Shown one piece after another: positions 18,695 to 27,570 of a stretch of DNA of 62,490 nt; position 1 is the stretch's first letter; each line of letters begins with the position of its first letter. The position numbers and the translations under genes are program-made. The notes beneath the pieces are model-generated. The model ran no database searches, was not told where the DNA came from, and saw only the letters and a program-made list of their open reading frames with translations. The DNA lies in assembly GCA_947501045.1 (NCBI GenBank), contig CANMUI010000012.1:1-62490 (forward strand), given 5' to 3'. The DNA comes from an uncultured Psychrobacter sp. (GTDB lineage Bacteria > Pseudomonadota > Gammaproteobacteria > Pseudomonadales > Moraxellaceae).

Positions 18695-19435
18695 ATGAAA
18701 TTACAAGACAGAGTAGCCATCATATTCGGCGGCACCTCCGGGCTCGGAGAAGCTACCGCAAAAGCTTACGCAGACGAGGGCGCAAAAGTAGTCGTGACAG
18801 GTCGCGATGAAAAAGACGGCAATCGCATCGTCAAAGACATTAAAGACAATAATCAAGAAGCAATTTTTGTCAAAGCCGATGTTTCTAAAGGCTCTGAGAT
18901 TCAGGCAGTAGTGGATAAAACACTAGAAACCTACGGCCAAATTGACATCTTATACAACGGCGCAGGTATTCATGACGGTTATGACAATGCGGTTGAATTA
19001 GAAGAAGACTTTTACGACAAACTAATGGCAATTAATGTCAAAGCGCCTTATCTGGCCTCAAAAGCGGTGATTCCGCATTTTATTAAGCAAGGCAAAGGGG
19101 CCATTATCAATGTTGGCTCGCAAGCGACGCAAATGGCGGGGCCGGGCGGTTCCGCTTATGTGACTTCCAAACACGCAGTATTAGGATTTACCAAGCAGTT
19201 GGCTTTTGATTTTGGTAGTCAAGGTGTTAAAGTAAATATTTTATCGCCAGGTTTTATCCAAACCCCCATGACAGAGGGTATTGACGATGATCGTTTAAAC
19301 CGGATTCCTGCCCAGCGTGCTGGTAAACCCGAAGAGATTGCTGCTCTGGCAGTATTTTTAGCCTCTGACGACTCTAATTATATGCACGGCGCGAACGTGT
19401 TTATGGATGGCGGCTGGGTGCTGGGTCGTAAATAG
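18695..19435 (+). CDS. Short-chain dehydrogenase/reductase (SDR)
   Basis: A 246-residue classical SDR. It has the nucleotide loop GGTSGLGEATAK (residues 13-24), NGAG, an active-site serine in INVGSQATQ, Tyr-x-x-x-Lys as YVTSK near residue 155, and the closing ANVFMDGGWVLGRK. A strong AAAAGGAT ribosome site precedes the ATG. The substrate cannot be read; relatives act on glucose, 3-oxoacyl groups or steroids. It is a stand-alone gene with its own terminator inside the sulfur block, with no obvious link to sulfur. Confidence 0.88.
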   Translation: MKLQDRVAIIFGGTSGLGEATAKAYADEGAKVVVTGRDEKDGNRIVKDIKDNNQEAIFVKADVSKGSEIQAVVDKTLETYGQIDILYNGAGIHDGYDNAVELEEDFYDKLMAINVKAPYLASKAVIPHFIKQGKGAIINVGSQATQMAGPGGSAYVTSKHAVLGFTKQLAFDFGSQGVKVNILSPGFIQTPMTEGIDDDRLNRIPAQRAGKPEEIAALAVFLASDDSNYMHGANVFMDGGWVLGRK

Positions 19436-19476
19436 CTGCAAGATTTAATAAGATTTTTATCTCTTTTCTCCGCATT

Positions 19477-19508
19477 AAAAAAGCCCTTTCAAAATGAGAG
19501 GGCTTTTC
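19477..19508 (+). terminator. Terminator of the SDR gene
   Basis: Hairpin GCCCTTTCA...TGAGAGGGC flanked by A6 and T4; positioned 40 bases after the SDR stop. It also has a U-run on the minus strand. Confidence 0.8.
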
Positions 19509-19528
19509 CACACTATTTATAACTTTTT

Positions 19529-19622
19529 GTAGGCTGGGTTTTTAACCCTGAGAAGCGTCAAAAAATTGTACTGCAATTTTAGCTTTGCAAAATAAAAATG
19601 CTGGGCTAAAGCCACAGCCTAC
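19529..19622. repeat. 94-bp element with GTAGGCTG/CAGCCTAC ends
   Basis: Begins GTAGGCTGGG and ends CCACAGCCTAC, giving 8-bp terminal inverted repeats. Related short copies are at 20333, 39337 and 58801. It encodes nothing. It resembles a small dispersed intergenic repeat of MITE or REP type. It lies just past the end of cysH. Confidence 0.6.
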
Positions 19623-19662
19623 GCCATTAAGGTTAAACAGTTAAGAGTAAAAAGTTTAACAT

Positions 19663-20301
19663 TTATAGCTGCGTATGCAGTCCACACTCACGGCTTTCTT
19701 CAACCTTGGTCGGATCAAAGTAGTCATGCTCGTTAGGCAGGTTATGCTCATCTAAGTACGCATCCAAATCCGCGTCATTTTTCTCAAACAAAGGCGCGAC
19801 TTTTAATACGCCATCTTTTGATAAGCTAAGCACATCAAGACCTTGGCGAAATTCAGTTTGATCTTTGCGAATGGCATTGAACCAGACGTCAGGTTTTAAC
19901 TCATCAAGCGCGCGACGGAAGGGCTCAAGCTTAACTTGTTCAGTAAATTCATCATGTTGTGGATTATCAATGCCTGGAATACCATTCATAGTGGCATCAC
20001 GATGGGCAGCGGTTTGCTTAGGAATATAAGTGATGACATTTAGGTCCAAGTCATTAATCAGCTTATTAGCAAAGCGATAAGTGGCATCGGTGTTGTAGCC
20101 AGAATCGACCCATAATACGGTAATATCAGGTTTTTGTTTAGCAACTAAATGCAAGATAGCCGACTCGTACGGACGAAAATTAGTAGTGATAATAGGGTTT
20201 TTGGCTTGGCTCAGCGCCCACTCGACGATCTCTTCAGGTGATTTGCCTTGCAAGTCTTTATTGGCTTGGTCGATATCTAAATTAGGATGTAATTGGCTCA
20301 T
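19663..20301 (-). CDS. cysH: Phosphoadenosine phosphosulfate (PAPS) reductase
   Basis: A 212-residue PAPS reductase that uses thioredoxin to reduce PAPS to sulfite. The C-terminal ECGLH motif (residues 205-209) carries the catalytic cysteine, which is the only cysteine in the protein. The CC and CxxC pairs that bind the 4Fe-4S cluster in APS reductases are absent, so PAPS is the likely substrate. Other motifs are LWVDSGYNTDATYRFA and WFNAIRKDQTEFRQGL. It lies downstream of cysI and the DUF934 gene on the same strand, with a palindromic repeat in between. Confidence 0.92.
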   Translation of the reverse strand: MSQLHPNLDIDQANKDLQGKSPEEIVEWALSQAKNPIITTNFRPYESAILHLVAKQKPDITVLWVDSGYNTDATYRFANKLINDLDLNVITYIPKQTAAHRDATMNGIPGIDNPQHDEFTEQVKLEPFRRALDELKPDVWFNAIRKDQTEFRQGLDVLSLSKDGVLKVAPLFEKNDADLDAYLDEHNLPNEHDYFDPTKVEESRECGLHTQL

Positions 20302-20332
20302 CGTTTTGTCCTTAATGGAAGTTAAAGTAGTA

Positions 20333-20359
20333 GTAGGCTGGGTTAAAAACCCAGCCTAC
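20333..20359. repeat. 27-bp perfect palindromic repeat between DUF934 gene and cysH
   Basis: GTAGGCTGGGTT-AAA-AACCCAGCCTAC: two perfect 12-base arms. It shares its outer 8 bases with the 94-bp element at 19529, so related repeats bracket cysH. With no U-run it is unlikely to be a terminator, but in RNA it would fold strongly. Confidence 0.7.
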
Positions 20360-20421
20360 AAAAGAAGGTTCAATATTTGAAATATATTACGGTTATAAAA
20401 ATTTAAAAAGGATAATAAAAA

Positions 20422-21033
20422 CTAAGCCCTAAAAAGCCCAGCGAACATCGGTAAGTCTGCTGCTCGGCGGCCATCATAACTACTGGCAAGCGCGGTAAAG
20501 GCCTGTTCAATATCAAATTTAGAGTCTGGATGGACGTCATGTTCGCTAAGTACAAAACTATCAACACCAACACGCAGCAGATAAGCGATTTGATCACGGC
20601 CAAACTCGCCAGCCACGCGAATCTCATCTTGATAACCCAATTGACGTAGAGTTTGTACAAAGCTAAATCCGCGTCCATCAGCAAACTTAGGAAAATGGAT
20701 GACGATCAGCGATTGTTTTAATAGCAGCTCACTAAGTGCGGTTAGCACATCCGTATCCGTATCGGCGGTAATCCACACGCCATGATGGCTACTATGCTGC
20801 TCAATCAGCTCATAGACCTCTTTTATGAGACCACCAGCAAGCACGCCTTTACTATCAAGCAAATCGGCGAGCGGTACTAGCACCTCAGGTTTTTCTTGTT
20901 TATGCAGCAGCTCAAGTAAGGTGATCTCGCTCAAAGCGATACTATCGGGTAGATTATCGGTACACAGCGCCTGCCACGTATCTTTAGCGCTCACATCCAC
21001 ACCCTTACTATCTAAAATGTGATGATTAGCCAT
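20422..21033 (-). CDS. DUF934 protein, CysI partner
   Basis: A 203-residue protein of the DUF934 family. The family core FADGRGFSFVQTLRQLGYQDEIRVAG is split here as FADGRGFSF and LRQLGYQDEIRVAGEFGRDQ, near residues 125-155. The start is the ATG at 21033, set by AAGGAG nine bases upstream; the frame stays open for another 139 codons inside cysI, but that part is a shadow. It overlaps the cysI end by 8 bases, indicating translational coupling. DUF934 proteins regularly sit beside this type of sulfite reductase and are assumed to assist it, possibly in electron supply; the function is unproven. Confidence 0.88.
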   Translation of the reverse strand: MANHHILDSKGVDVSAKDTWQALCTDNLPDSIALSEITLLELLHKQEKPEVLVPLADLLDSKGVLAGGLIKEVYELIEQHSSHHGVWITADTDTDVLTALSELLLKQSLIVIHFPKFADGRGFSFVQTLRQLGYQDEIRVAGEFGRDQIAYLLRVGVDSFVLSEHDVHPDSKFDIEQAFTALASSYDGRRAADLPMFAGLFRA

Positions 21034-22717
21034 AGACCTTCTCCTTGAAGGGGTCAATACCGACGCGTTCAACCAATTCGCCAAAGCTCTCAACGTCATT
21101 CTCAGTGGTCGCGCGCAGATCAACATAGACATCGACGATTTGTTGAATAGTTTCAGCAACGGCTTCGGTTGGGACAGAGCGGCCGAGTATTTTGCCAAGT
21201 TTAGCATCGTTACTTGAATTGCCACCAAGGCTGATTTGATACCAGTTCTCGCCCTTTTTATCGACGCCGAGGATTCCGATATCACCGGTGTGATGATGGG
21301 CGCAGGCATTGATACAGCCTGACATATTGAGGCGAATATCACCCAAATCGTAGAGATAATCGAGATCGCTAAATTGCTTCTCAATCTGCTCAGCGATGTT
21401 GTGCGTGGTGGCATTGGCAAGCGAGCAATAATCCCAGCCGGGGCAGACAATCATGTCAGTGAGCGTATTAATGTTAGCGCGTGCCAAATGCAGCTCTGAT
21501 AACTGCTGCCATAGCTCATACAATTTATTGACCTCGACATCCGCGAAGACTAGGTTTTGCTGATAAGTTCCGCGTAGCTCGCCAAAGCTATACTTATCTG
21601 CAAGATCAGCCAAAGCGTCCATCTGCGAGTCAGTGACATCACCGGAGGGCACATATTTACCATCGACGAGACCGGCTTTTAAAGAGATGACCACCGCACG
21701 GTAGCCCGCAATTTTATGCGCCACGGTGTTTTGCTGATACCAATTGGCAAAGTCTTTATTGTCCGCAAGCTGTTTTTGCAGCTCTGATTGAACTTGTAGC
21801 GCGTCGAACGCTTTGTAATCAGGTTCGCTAAAATAACTGGTAGCGGTGGCAAAATTGTCATCTGTTAAGGTTAGCGGTCCATCTTTCGTGTGTGCTTCCC
21901 ACTCGGCATCAACGAGCTTGGCAAATTCACGCCCGCCTAAAGTATCAACCAAGATTTTGATCCGTGATTTATATTTACTACCTTTATCACGGCGTCCATG
22001 CAGGTTATACACACGCAAAATAGCATCTAAATAACTCAGCAGATGCTGGCGTGGCAGAAACTCATTAATGACTTTACCCAGCACCGGAATACGGCCGAGA
22101 CCGCCGCCCACTAACACCTCAAAACCAATTTCGCCCTCGTCATTTTTCTTTAAATGTAGGCCAATATCGTGCACTCGTGTGGCCGCGCGATCATTTTCAG
22201 TACCGATAACCGCAATCTTAAATTTGCGCGGCAAAAAGGCAAATTCAGGATGAAAGGTTGACCACTGACGGATAATCTCACAATAAGGACGCGGATCGGC
22301 AATCTCGTCCGTATGGATACCGGCATAAGGGTCGGTGGTGGTATTGCGAATACAGTTACCTGAAGTTTGAATGGCGTGCATCTGTACTGATGCCAGCTCC
22401 GCTAAGATATCAGGTACATCTTCAAGCTTGGGCCAATTAAGCTGAATATTAGTGCGTGTGGTAAAGTGCCCGTAACCTTTATCGTATTTACGGGTAATCT
22501 CGGCCAATTTACGCAATTGATAGCTGGCAAGTAAGCCATAAGGAATGGCGATACGTAGCATCGGCGCGTAGCGCTGAATGTAGAGACCGTTTTGCAGTCG
22601 TAGCGGCAGATACTGCTCCTCGGGCAACTCGCCTGCCAAAAAGCGCTCAGTCTGGTCGCGAAATTGGGCGACCCGTTCTTCTACCAGCGTTTGATCGGCG
22701 TAATTATATTGGTACAT
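21026..22717 (-). CDS. cysI: Sulfite reductase hemoprotein (nitrite/sulfite reductase family)
   Basis: A 563-residue siroheme/4Fe-4S reductase that converts sulfite to sulfide with six electrons. The duplicated fold shows TRTNIQLNW and NCIRNTTTDPYAG in the first half. The cluster and siroheme cysteines come as CPGWDYC near residue 425 and SGCINACAHH near residue 465. This is the single-protein type that pairs with DUF934 rather than the E. coli CysI that pairs with the flavoprotein CysJ; no cysJ is present here. Nitrite reductase is the main alternative, but the cys neighbours favour sulfite. Confidence 0.9.
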   Translation of the reverse strand: MYQYNYADQTLVEERVAQFRDQTERFLAGELPEEQYLPLRLQNGLYIQRYAPMLRIAIPYGLLASYQLRKLAEITRKYDKGYGHFTTRTNIQLNWPKLEDVPDILAELASVQMHAIQTSGNCIRNTTTDPYAGIHTDEIADPRPYCEIIRQWSTFHPEFAFLPRKFKIAVIGTENDRAATRVHDIGLHLKKNDEGEIGFEVLVGGGLGRIPVLGKVINEFLPRQHLLSYLDAILRVYNLHGRRDKGSKYKSRIKILVDTLGGREFAKLVDAEWEAHTKDGPLTLTDDNFATATSYFSEPDYKAFDALQVQSELQKQLADNKDFANWYQQNTVAHKIAGYRAVVISLKAGLVDGKYVPSGDVTDSQMDALADLADKYSFGELRGTYQQNLVFADVEVNKLYELWQQLSELHLARANINTLTDMIVCPGWDYCSLANATTHNIAEQIEKQFSDLDYLYDLGDIRLNMSGCINACAHHHTGDIGILGVDKKGENWYQISLGGNSSNDAKLGKILGRSVPTEAVAETIQQIVDVYVDLRATTENDVESFGELVERVGIDPFKEKVYG

Positions 22718-22829
22718 GACGTCATCTCAATAGTGATTTGCGTGTGTAATATAAGCGTGCTTTGAAGCAAAGTTAATATTCGTAAAAATGAGCTTAAAGC
22801 AGTATAGGCTGACATCATATAACTCCACG

Positions 22830-22853
22830 CTTATAAATATAAATTCCTATAAG
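22830..22853. promoter_or_regulatory. Inverted repeat in the cysI/sat divergent spacer
   Basis: CTTATA and TATAAG arms separated by 12 bases, in the middle of the 230-base control region between divergent cysI and sat. Possibly an activator site, with CysB as the obvious candidate, but CysB sites are too degenerate to recognise by eye. Confidence 0.3.
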
Positions 22854-22947
22854 TCATATCCATATCCAAACACAGCATAAATTTTCATAACAAAAATTCG
22901 GTAGCCTAGGCATATTCAATTTATCAGCTGTGTTAAGGTTTAAAAAC

Positions 22948-24201
22948 ATGACATCTTCAATGCCTAATCAAAACTCCTCAAAACTTGTCCCACCGCACGG
23001 TAGTGAAACATTAAAGCCTTTATTATTGAAAGGTGAAGCGCGCAAAGAAGCACTTAAACTTGCCAGCACGCTACCTACTATTACCCTAAGCTCACGCGAA
23101 CGCGGTGATTTAATTATGCTTGGTATTGGCGGTTTCACACCACTGGACGGCTTTATGAACAAAGCTGATTGGCAAGGCGTGGTCGATGAGATGCGTCTTA
23201 AATCTGGTGATAACGCGGGTCTTTTTTGGCCGATCCCTATTACTTTATCCGCACCAAGAAAGCTCACCGATACTCTAAATCAAGGCGATAAAGTGGCTCT
23301 AATTGCCGAAGATGGTGAAGTGATGGGTATCATTACCGTCGAGGAGACTTATGACATCGATAAAGATCACGAGTGTCAGCAAGTCTTTACTACCACTGAT
23401 CCTGAGCATCCGGGCGTGCAGCAAGTACTGCGTCAAGGCGAGGTCAATGTCGCAGGTAGTATAGAGGTGCTTAGCGAAGGCGAGTTTCCAGAGCTATATC
23501 CTGAGATTTACAAAACGCCTAGCGAAACCCGCGAGATGTTCAAACACAAAGGCTGGAAAACGGTAGCCGCCTTCCAAACCCGTAACCCCATGCACCGCTC
23601 GCATGAGTATTTGGCCAAGATTGCTATTGAGATCTGTGATGGCGTACTCATTCACTCTTTACTTGGTGCATTAAAGCCGGGCGATATCCCTGCTGAAGTA
23701 CGCCAAGAAGCGATCAAAACCTTGATCGACAATTATTTTAGACAAGACACTGTTATCCAAGCCGGTTATCCGCTAGATATGCGTTATGCCGGTCCGCGTG
23801 AAGCCTTATTGCATGCCGTCTTTCGCCAAAATTACGGCTGTAGTCATCTGATCGTTGGTCGTGATCACGCTGGCGTCGGCGATTATTATGGTGCATTTGA
23901 TGCGCAAACGATCTTTGACTATGTCGGTAAGGACGATCTTATTACCCAGCCGCTAAAAATTGGCTGGACGTTTTGGTGTAATGCTTGTAACGCGATGGCC
24001 TCTGACAAAACGTGCCCGCATGATGCCAAGGATCATGTCAAAGTATCGGGCACCAAGCTGCGTAAGGCTTTATCAGAGGACGAAGAAGTGCCAGAGAACT
24101 TTAGTCGCCCTGAAGTACTGGCTATTTTGCGTGAATACTACGCTGGTATCGCAAAAGAGGAACGTGCTGAGATCAAACTAACGGGCGCATCTGCAGTATA
24201 A
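22948..24201 (+). CDS. sat: Sulfate adenylyltransferase (ATP sulfurylase), Sat type
   Basis: A 417-residue single-chain ATP sulfurylase that forms APS from ATP and sulfate. The active-site motifs are QTRNPMHRSHE near residue 210 and VGRDHAGVGDYYGAFDAQ near residue 305, with four zinc-type cysteines around CNACNAMASDKTCPHD. The start is the ATG at 22948, with AAGG nine bases before it, not the upstream GTG at 22930. There is no fused APS kinase domain at the C-terminus. Sat replaces the heterodimeric CysDN used by E. coli. It is divergent from cysI. Confidence 0.93.
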   Translation: MTSSMPNQNSSKLVPPHGSETLKPLLLKGEARKEALKLASTLPTITLSSRERGDLIMLGIGGFTPLDGFMNKADWQGVVDEMRLKSGDNAGLFWPIPITLSAPRKLTDTLNQGDKVALIAEDGEVMGIITVEETYDIDKDHECQQVFTTTDPEHPGVQQVLRQGEVNVAGSIEVLSEGEFPELYPEIYKTPSETREMFKHKGWKTVAAFQTRNPMHRSHEYLAKIAIEICDGVLIHSLLGALKPGDIPAEVRQEAIKTLIDNYFRQDTVIQAGYPLDMRYAGPREALLHAVFRQNYGCSHLIVGRDHAGVGDYYGAFDAQTIFDYVGKDDLITQPLKIGWTFWCNACNAMASDKTCPHDAKDHVKVSGTKLRKALSEDEEVPENFSRPEVLAILREYYAGIAKEERAEIKLTGASAV

Positions 24202-24224
24202 AACATATTCGCTCTTAGTAAATG

Positions 24225-24257
24225 AAAAAGGTATCAGACTTCTGATACCTTTTTTTA
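24225..24257 (+). terminator. Terminator of sat
   Basis: AAAAAGGTATCAGA-ct-TCTGATACCTTTTTTT: strong stem with T7, 23 bases past the sat stop. Confidence 0.92.
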
Positions 24258-24280
24258 TAGGTTACGGCTTTTGAACTATC

Positions 24281-24303
24281 GTAGGGTACGTATCATGCAC
24301 CCT
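24281..24303. repeat. Small intergenic palindrome GTAGGGT...ACCCT
   Basis: AGGGT/ACCCT arms around ACGTATCATGC. It looks like a member of a common short intergenic repeat type, but it is the only copy I see here. Confidence 0.35.
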
Positions 24304-24376
24304 TTAAATTTGCAGCTTTTGTATGCATAAAGAGCACCTTATTTAGAGGTTTGAGATACCTTAAAACCATATGACT

Positions 24377-24937
24377 TTAGTGAAGCTCTAAAGCGCTCTC
24401 AAGCTTTTGATACGTGCCTACAATCGAGCCGCCGCCCGAACAAAAATAGTTCAACGTGTATTTATCCTGACTATCGATAACTAGCTTGTCATTACCAAAC
24501 TTATCTTTTTTAAACTGAAAAAAAGCCATGTTGTCACTCCCTGTCGTTTGAAAAACAACCCCGTGCGCTTGGTCCTGACCCATTAAGGTAGCGCTGCCAT
24601 CAAAGCTGCAAGTAGGGTTTTTAATATCACTGCGAGCGCGCACCTTTATATTGATTTTATCTTTATCATTGTCATCGGCTCGTACCATTACGGCCACCCA
24701 GTCATAGCCCTGCGCGCGCTTGGCGTAACCCTCAGAGACATAGTCGCCTATAACCGCCTGCACGCTAGGCGTTATCGTTTTTGGATGTATAAGTAGGTTA
24801 CCTGTCTTTGTAGTATCTGCAGTATGGTTAGTCGTAGTAGGGGACAGATGACTACAGCCTGCCACACCAGCAAGGAACAAAGCGCTAAAAGCAGATAAGG
24901 TGACAGCAGATAGTAAACGTTGCGGTAATGAAGTCAT
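24377..24937 (-). CDS. Hypothetical lipoprotein
   Basis: A 186-residue predicted lipoprotein: positive N-terminus, hydrophobic stretch, and lipobox ending GVAGC with the lipidated cysteine at residue 28. The mature part is polar, with two further cysteines (TCSFDG and YFCSGGGS) that could form a disulfide. I do not recognise a family. It stands alone between sat and the sulfate-uptake genes, read in the opposite direction; a link to sulfate is not shown. Confidence 0.75.
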   Translation of the reverse strand: MTSLPQRLLSAVTLSAFSALFLAGVAGCSHLSPTTTNHTADTTKTGNLLIHPKTITPSVQAVIGDYVSEGYAKRAQGYDWVAVMVRADDNDKDKINIKVRARSDIKNPTCSFDGSATLMGQDQAHGVVFQTTGSDNMAFFQFKKDKFGNDKLVIDSQDKYTLNYFCSGGGSIVGTYQKLESALELH

Positions 24938-25109
24938 GTATAGCCTTTATAAATTATAGAGCGCTCAGGTAACAAAGGGCAAATAAGAGGTAGGAGCGTC
25001 TTTGTTCAATTGTTAGTAGCCTTAAAGTAAGTAGAGTAACTAATAATGATGCTTATGCCAAGTTAATCAGTCGATAAGCAAATTTGTCACTAAGCGTTTA
25101 TTGTACAAA

Positions 25110-25131
25110 CTGCTAGCATACGCTCATTCCT
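25110..25131 (+). promoter_or_regulatory. Extended -10 element upstream of first sbp
   Basis: CTGCTAGCATACGCTCATTCCT contains TGnTAGCAT, an extended -10, about 75 bases before the start codon. The same 22-base block, matching 20 of 22, precedes the second sbp at 26386. No good -35 is visible, as expected for an extended -10 or an activator-dependent promoter. Confidence 0.5.
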
Positions 25132-25191
25132 CACAGATTTTGTGTCGCTATAAACCATAAACCGCGACAGATCTCACTTATAGAGAACGCC

Positions 25192-26304
25192 ATGCCAGCT
25201 ATTATCTGCCTAATATCTCAAAGCAAATTGTTGTACTTAAATTCGCGTCCATTACTGCTAGGAGGCGCCTTGAGCGCTTTGATGCTCAGCACTGGCTGTA
25301 GTCCTACCAAAGCGGATAATCAACCTGCCACCCAAGCAAACAATGAGGAGCAAGACATTAATCTGCTTAACGTCTCTTATGACGTCTCGCGTGATTTTTA
25401 TAAAGAATACAACGCGTTATTTAAAGACGCTCATCAGAAGCAGTATTCAGATAGCAAGGTTAAAATTAACCAGTCCCATGGCGGCTCAAGTAAGCAAGCG
25501 CTGTCCATTGCCAATGGTCTACAAGCGGATGTAGCGACGTTAAATCAAGAAAGCGATATGAACCTGCTTGTTGAAAAGGGTTTGGTTGCAAGCGATTGGC
25601 AGCAAACGCTACCTGATAATGCTATTCCTTATACCAGTACCATGGTGCTGCTCGTGCGCGCAGGTAATCCTAAGAATATTCAAGACTGGCAAGATTTGGC
25701 GCGTACTGACGTCAAAATTGTCATGCCAAACCCCAAAACTAGCGGCACGGCGCGCTATGCGTTTTTAGGCGCCTACGGTTACGGTCTGCATCAGTTTGGG
25801 GAGACTACTAAGGCCGCTACACAAACCGATGGTTTTATAAAAAAGCTACTGGCCAACGTGGTCACTTATGACAATGGCGCACGGGCGGCGACGACCAGCT
25901 TTACCCAGCGCGGGCTAGGGGATGTGCTTATCACCACTGAAAACGAGGCGCATTTAGTGGCCCAAAAGCATGCCAAAGGGCAAGTTGATCTCATTTATCC
26001 AAGCTACTCTATCGCTGTTAATAATCCTGTCGCTGTGGTCACAGCAGTCACGGATAAAAAGGGCAGTACTAAAGCGGCAAGTACTTACTTAAAAGGGCTA
26101 TGGAGCAAGCCTGCGCAAGAGCTGATCGCTCAGATGTATCTGCGTCCTAGCGACAAGACTATTTTAGCGGCGCACCAAAATACACTACCTGTCATTGACA
26201 CTTTTGAGCCAACAGCGGTATTTGGATCATGGAACAATATTATGGACGATTTTTTTGTGGACGGCGGACGTTTTGATCAATTAGCCCAAGTGCAGCCAAA
26301 ATAA
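25192..26304 (+). CDS. sbp: Sulfate ABC transporter substrate-binding lipoprotein (copy 1)
   Basis: A 370-residue sulfate/thiosulfate-binding protein of the Sbp/CysP family. A long N-terminal segment ends in a lipobox (MLSTGC), so it should be membrane-anchored rather than free. Family motifs are LLNVSYDVSRDFYKEYN, SHGGSSKQALSIANGLQADV, and MPNPKTSGTARYAFLGAYGYG. It delivers sulfate to CysTW. It is the first of two tandem paralogues; this copy is the more diverged in its N-terminus and lies further from cysT. Confidence 0.92.
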   Translation: MPAIICLISQSKLLYLNSRPLLLGGALSALMLSTGCSPTKADNQPATQANNEEQDINLLNVSYDVSRDFYKEYNALFKDAHQKQYSDSKVKINQSHGGSSKQALSIANGLQADVATLNQESDMNLLVEKGLVASDWQQTLPDNAIPYTSTMVLLVRAGNPKNIQDWQDLARTDVKIVMPNPKTSGTARYAFLGAYGYGLHQFGETTKAATQTDGFIKKLLANVVTYDNGARAATTSFTQRGLGDVLITTENEAHLVAQKHAKGQVDLIYPSYSIAVNNPVAVVTAVTDKKGSTKAASTYLKGLWSKPAQELIAQMYLRPSDKTILAAHQNTLPVIDTFEPTAVFGSWNNIMDDFFVDGGRFDQLAQVQPK

Positions 26305-26385
26305 AGAGAGGTCAATTAAAATCGTTCTTTATTCCATTTTGGCAAAAACATACGCATATTCATCATTAAAGATAATAAGCTGTCA

Positions 26386-26407
26386 CTGTTAGCATACGCT
26401 CATACCT
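26386..26407 (+). promoter_or_regulatory. Extended -10 element upstream of second sbp
   Basis: CTGTTAGCATACGCTCATACCT, near-copy of the block at 25110, about 23 bases before the second sbp start. It indicates that the promoter was duplicated with the gene, so each copy can be transcribed separately. Confidence 0.5.
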
Positions 26408-26429
26408 AATAAATTACTTTGAGATACTT

Positions 26430-27539
26430 ATGACTACTTACACTACAAAGTTGAATTACTTTTATAAAAACAAAACTAAAAACATCCTTGGCGCTGCCGG
26501 TATTGCTCTAACGCTTGGTTTGGTAGGCTGTAGTAATAATGAGCCAGCTGAGACTACCACAAATGCTGACGGTACAGAATCAACGAGCGCAGGACAGAAT
26601 ATTGAGCTGTTAAATGTCTCGTACGATGTGGCACGCGACTTTTACAAAGACTATAACCCTATGTTCGTTGAGCAGTACCAAAGCGAGAACCCAGGTGCCA
26701 ATATTACCATTCAGCAGTCGCATGGCGGCTCAAGCAAACAAGCTTTATCAGTGGCTAATGGTTTGCAAGCCGATGTGGCGACCATGAACCAAGGCTCAGA
26801 CATTGAGCTGCTTGAAAAAGAGGGTCTAGTTGCAGCTGACTGGGAGGAGCAGTTCCCAGACAATGCGGTGCCTTTTACCAGCACTATCGTCTTTTTGGTA
26901 CGTAAAGACAATCCAAAAAACATTAACGACTGGGAAGATTTGACCAAAGACGGTGTTGAGATTGTTATGGCCAATCCAAAGGTTACCGGTAATGGTCGCT
27001 ACGCCTTTTTGGGCGCTTATGGTTACGGGCTACATGCCTTTGACAATAATGAAGACGAGGCAAAAAACTACGTACGCGACATGCTCAAAAACGTCAAAGT
27101 CTATGAGAACGGCGGGCGCGCGGCAACCACTACCTTTGTCCAACGCGGCATCGGTGATGTGCTGGTGACCTTTGAGAATGAAGCCAACCTTGCCGCTACC
27201 CAATTTGGACAAGGCCAAGTTGATATTGTTTATCCTGATTACTCTATTAAGTCTGAAAGCCCTGTCGCTGTAGTTACCAGCGTTACCGATAAAAAAGGCA
27301 CGACGGATGCAGCCAAAGCCTATCTTGATTATTTATGGAGCGAGCCTGCGCAGCAATTAGCCGCTGACTTATATCTGCGCCCAAGCGTACAAAGCGTGCT
27401 TGATAAAAACGGTGACAAATTACCACCAGTTGAAACCTTCCGTCCCAACGATACTTTTGGGTCGTGGGATGAGATTATGGGTACCTACTTTAGTGACAAT
27501 GGGGTCTTTGATCAATTAGCGGTAAACGCACCGCAGTAG
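26430..27539 (+). CDS. sbp: Sulfate ABC transporter substrate-binding lipoprotein (copy 2)
   Basis: A 369-residue paralogue of the preceding protein, similar along its whole length. The lipobox is TLGLVGC. Motifs are NVSYDVARDFYKDYN, SHGGSSKQALSVANGLQADV, MANPKVTGNGRYAFLGAYGYG and RAATTTFVQRGIGDVL. It is the copy next to cysT and probably the main partner of CysTWA. The two copies may differ in affinity or in preference for sulfate against thiosulfate, which cannot be read from sequence. Confidence 0.92.
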   Translation: MTTYTTKLNYFYKNKTKNILGAAGIALTLGLVGCSNNEPAETTTNADGTESTSAGQNIELLNVSYDVARDFYKDYNPMFVEQYQSENPGANITIQQSHGGSSKQALSVANGLQADVATMNQGSDIELLEKEGLVAADWEEQFPDNAVPFTSTIVFLVRKDNPKNINDWEDLTKDGVEIVMANPKVTGNGRYAFLGAYGYGLHAFDNNEDEAKNYVRDMLKNVKVYENGGRAATTTFVQRGIGDVLVTFENEANLAATQFGQGQVDIVYPDYSIKSESPVAVVTSVTDKKGTTDAAKAYLDYLWSEPAQQLAADLYLRPSVQSVLDKNGDKLPPVETFRPNDTFGSWDEIMGTYFSDNGVFDQLAVNAPQ

Positions 27540-27570
27540 CGTTATCGACATTTTATAATGAGATTTACCT

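Noticed and set aside
21034..21450. Upstream extension of the DUF934 frame inside cysI
   Set aside because: The frame is open for 139 more codons, but the protein there is a low-quality shadow of cysI; AAGGAG and ATG at 21033 mark the real start.
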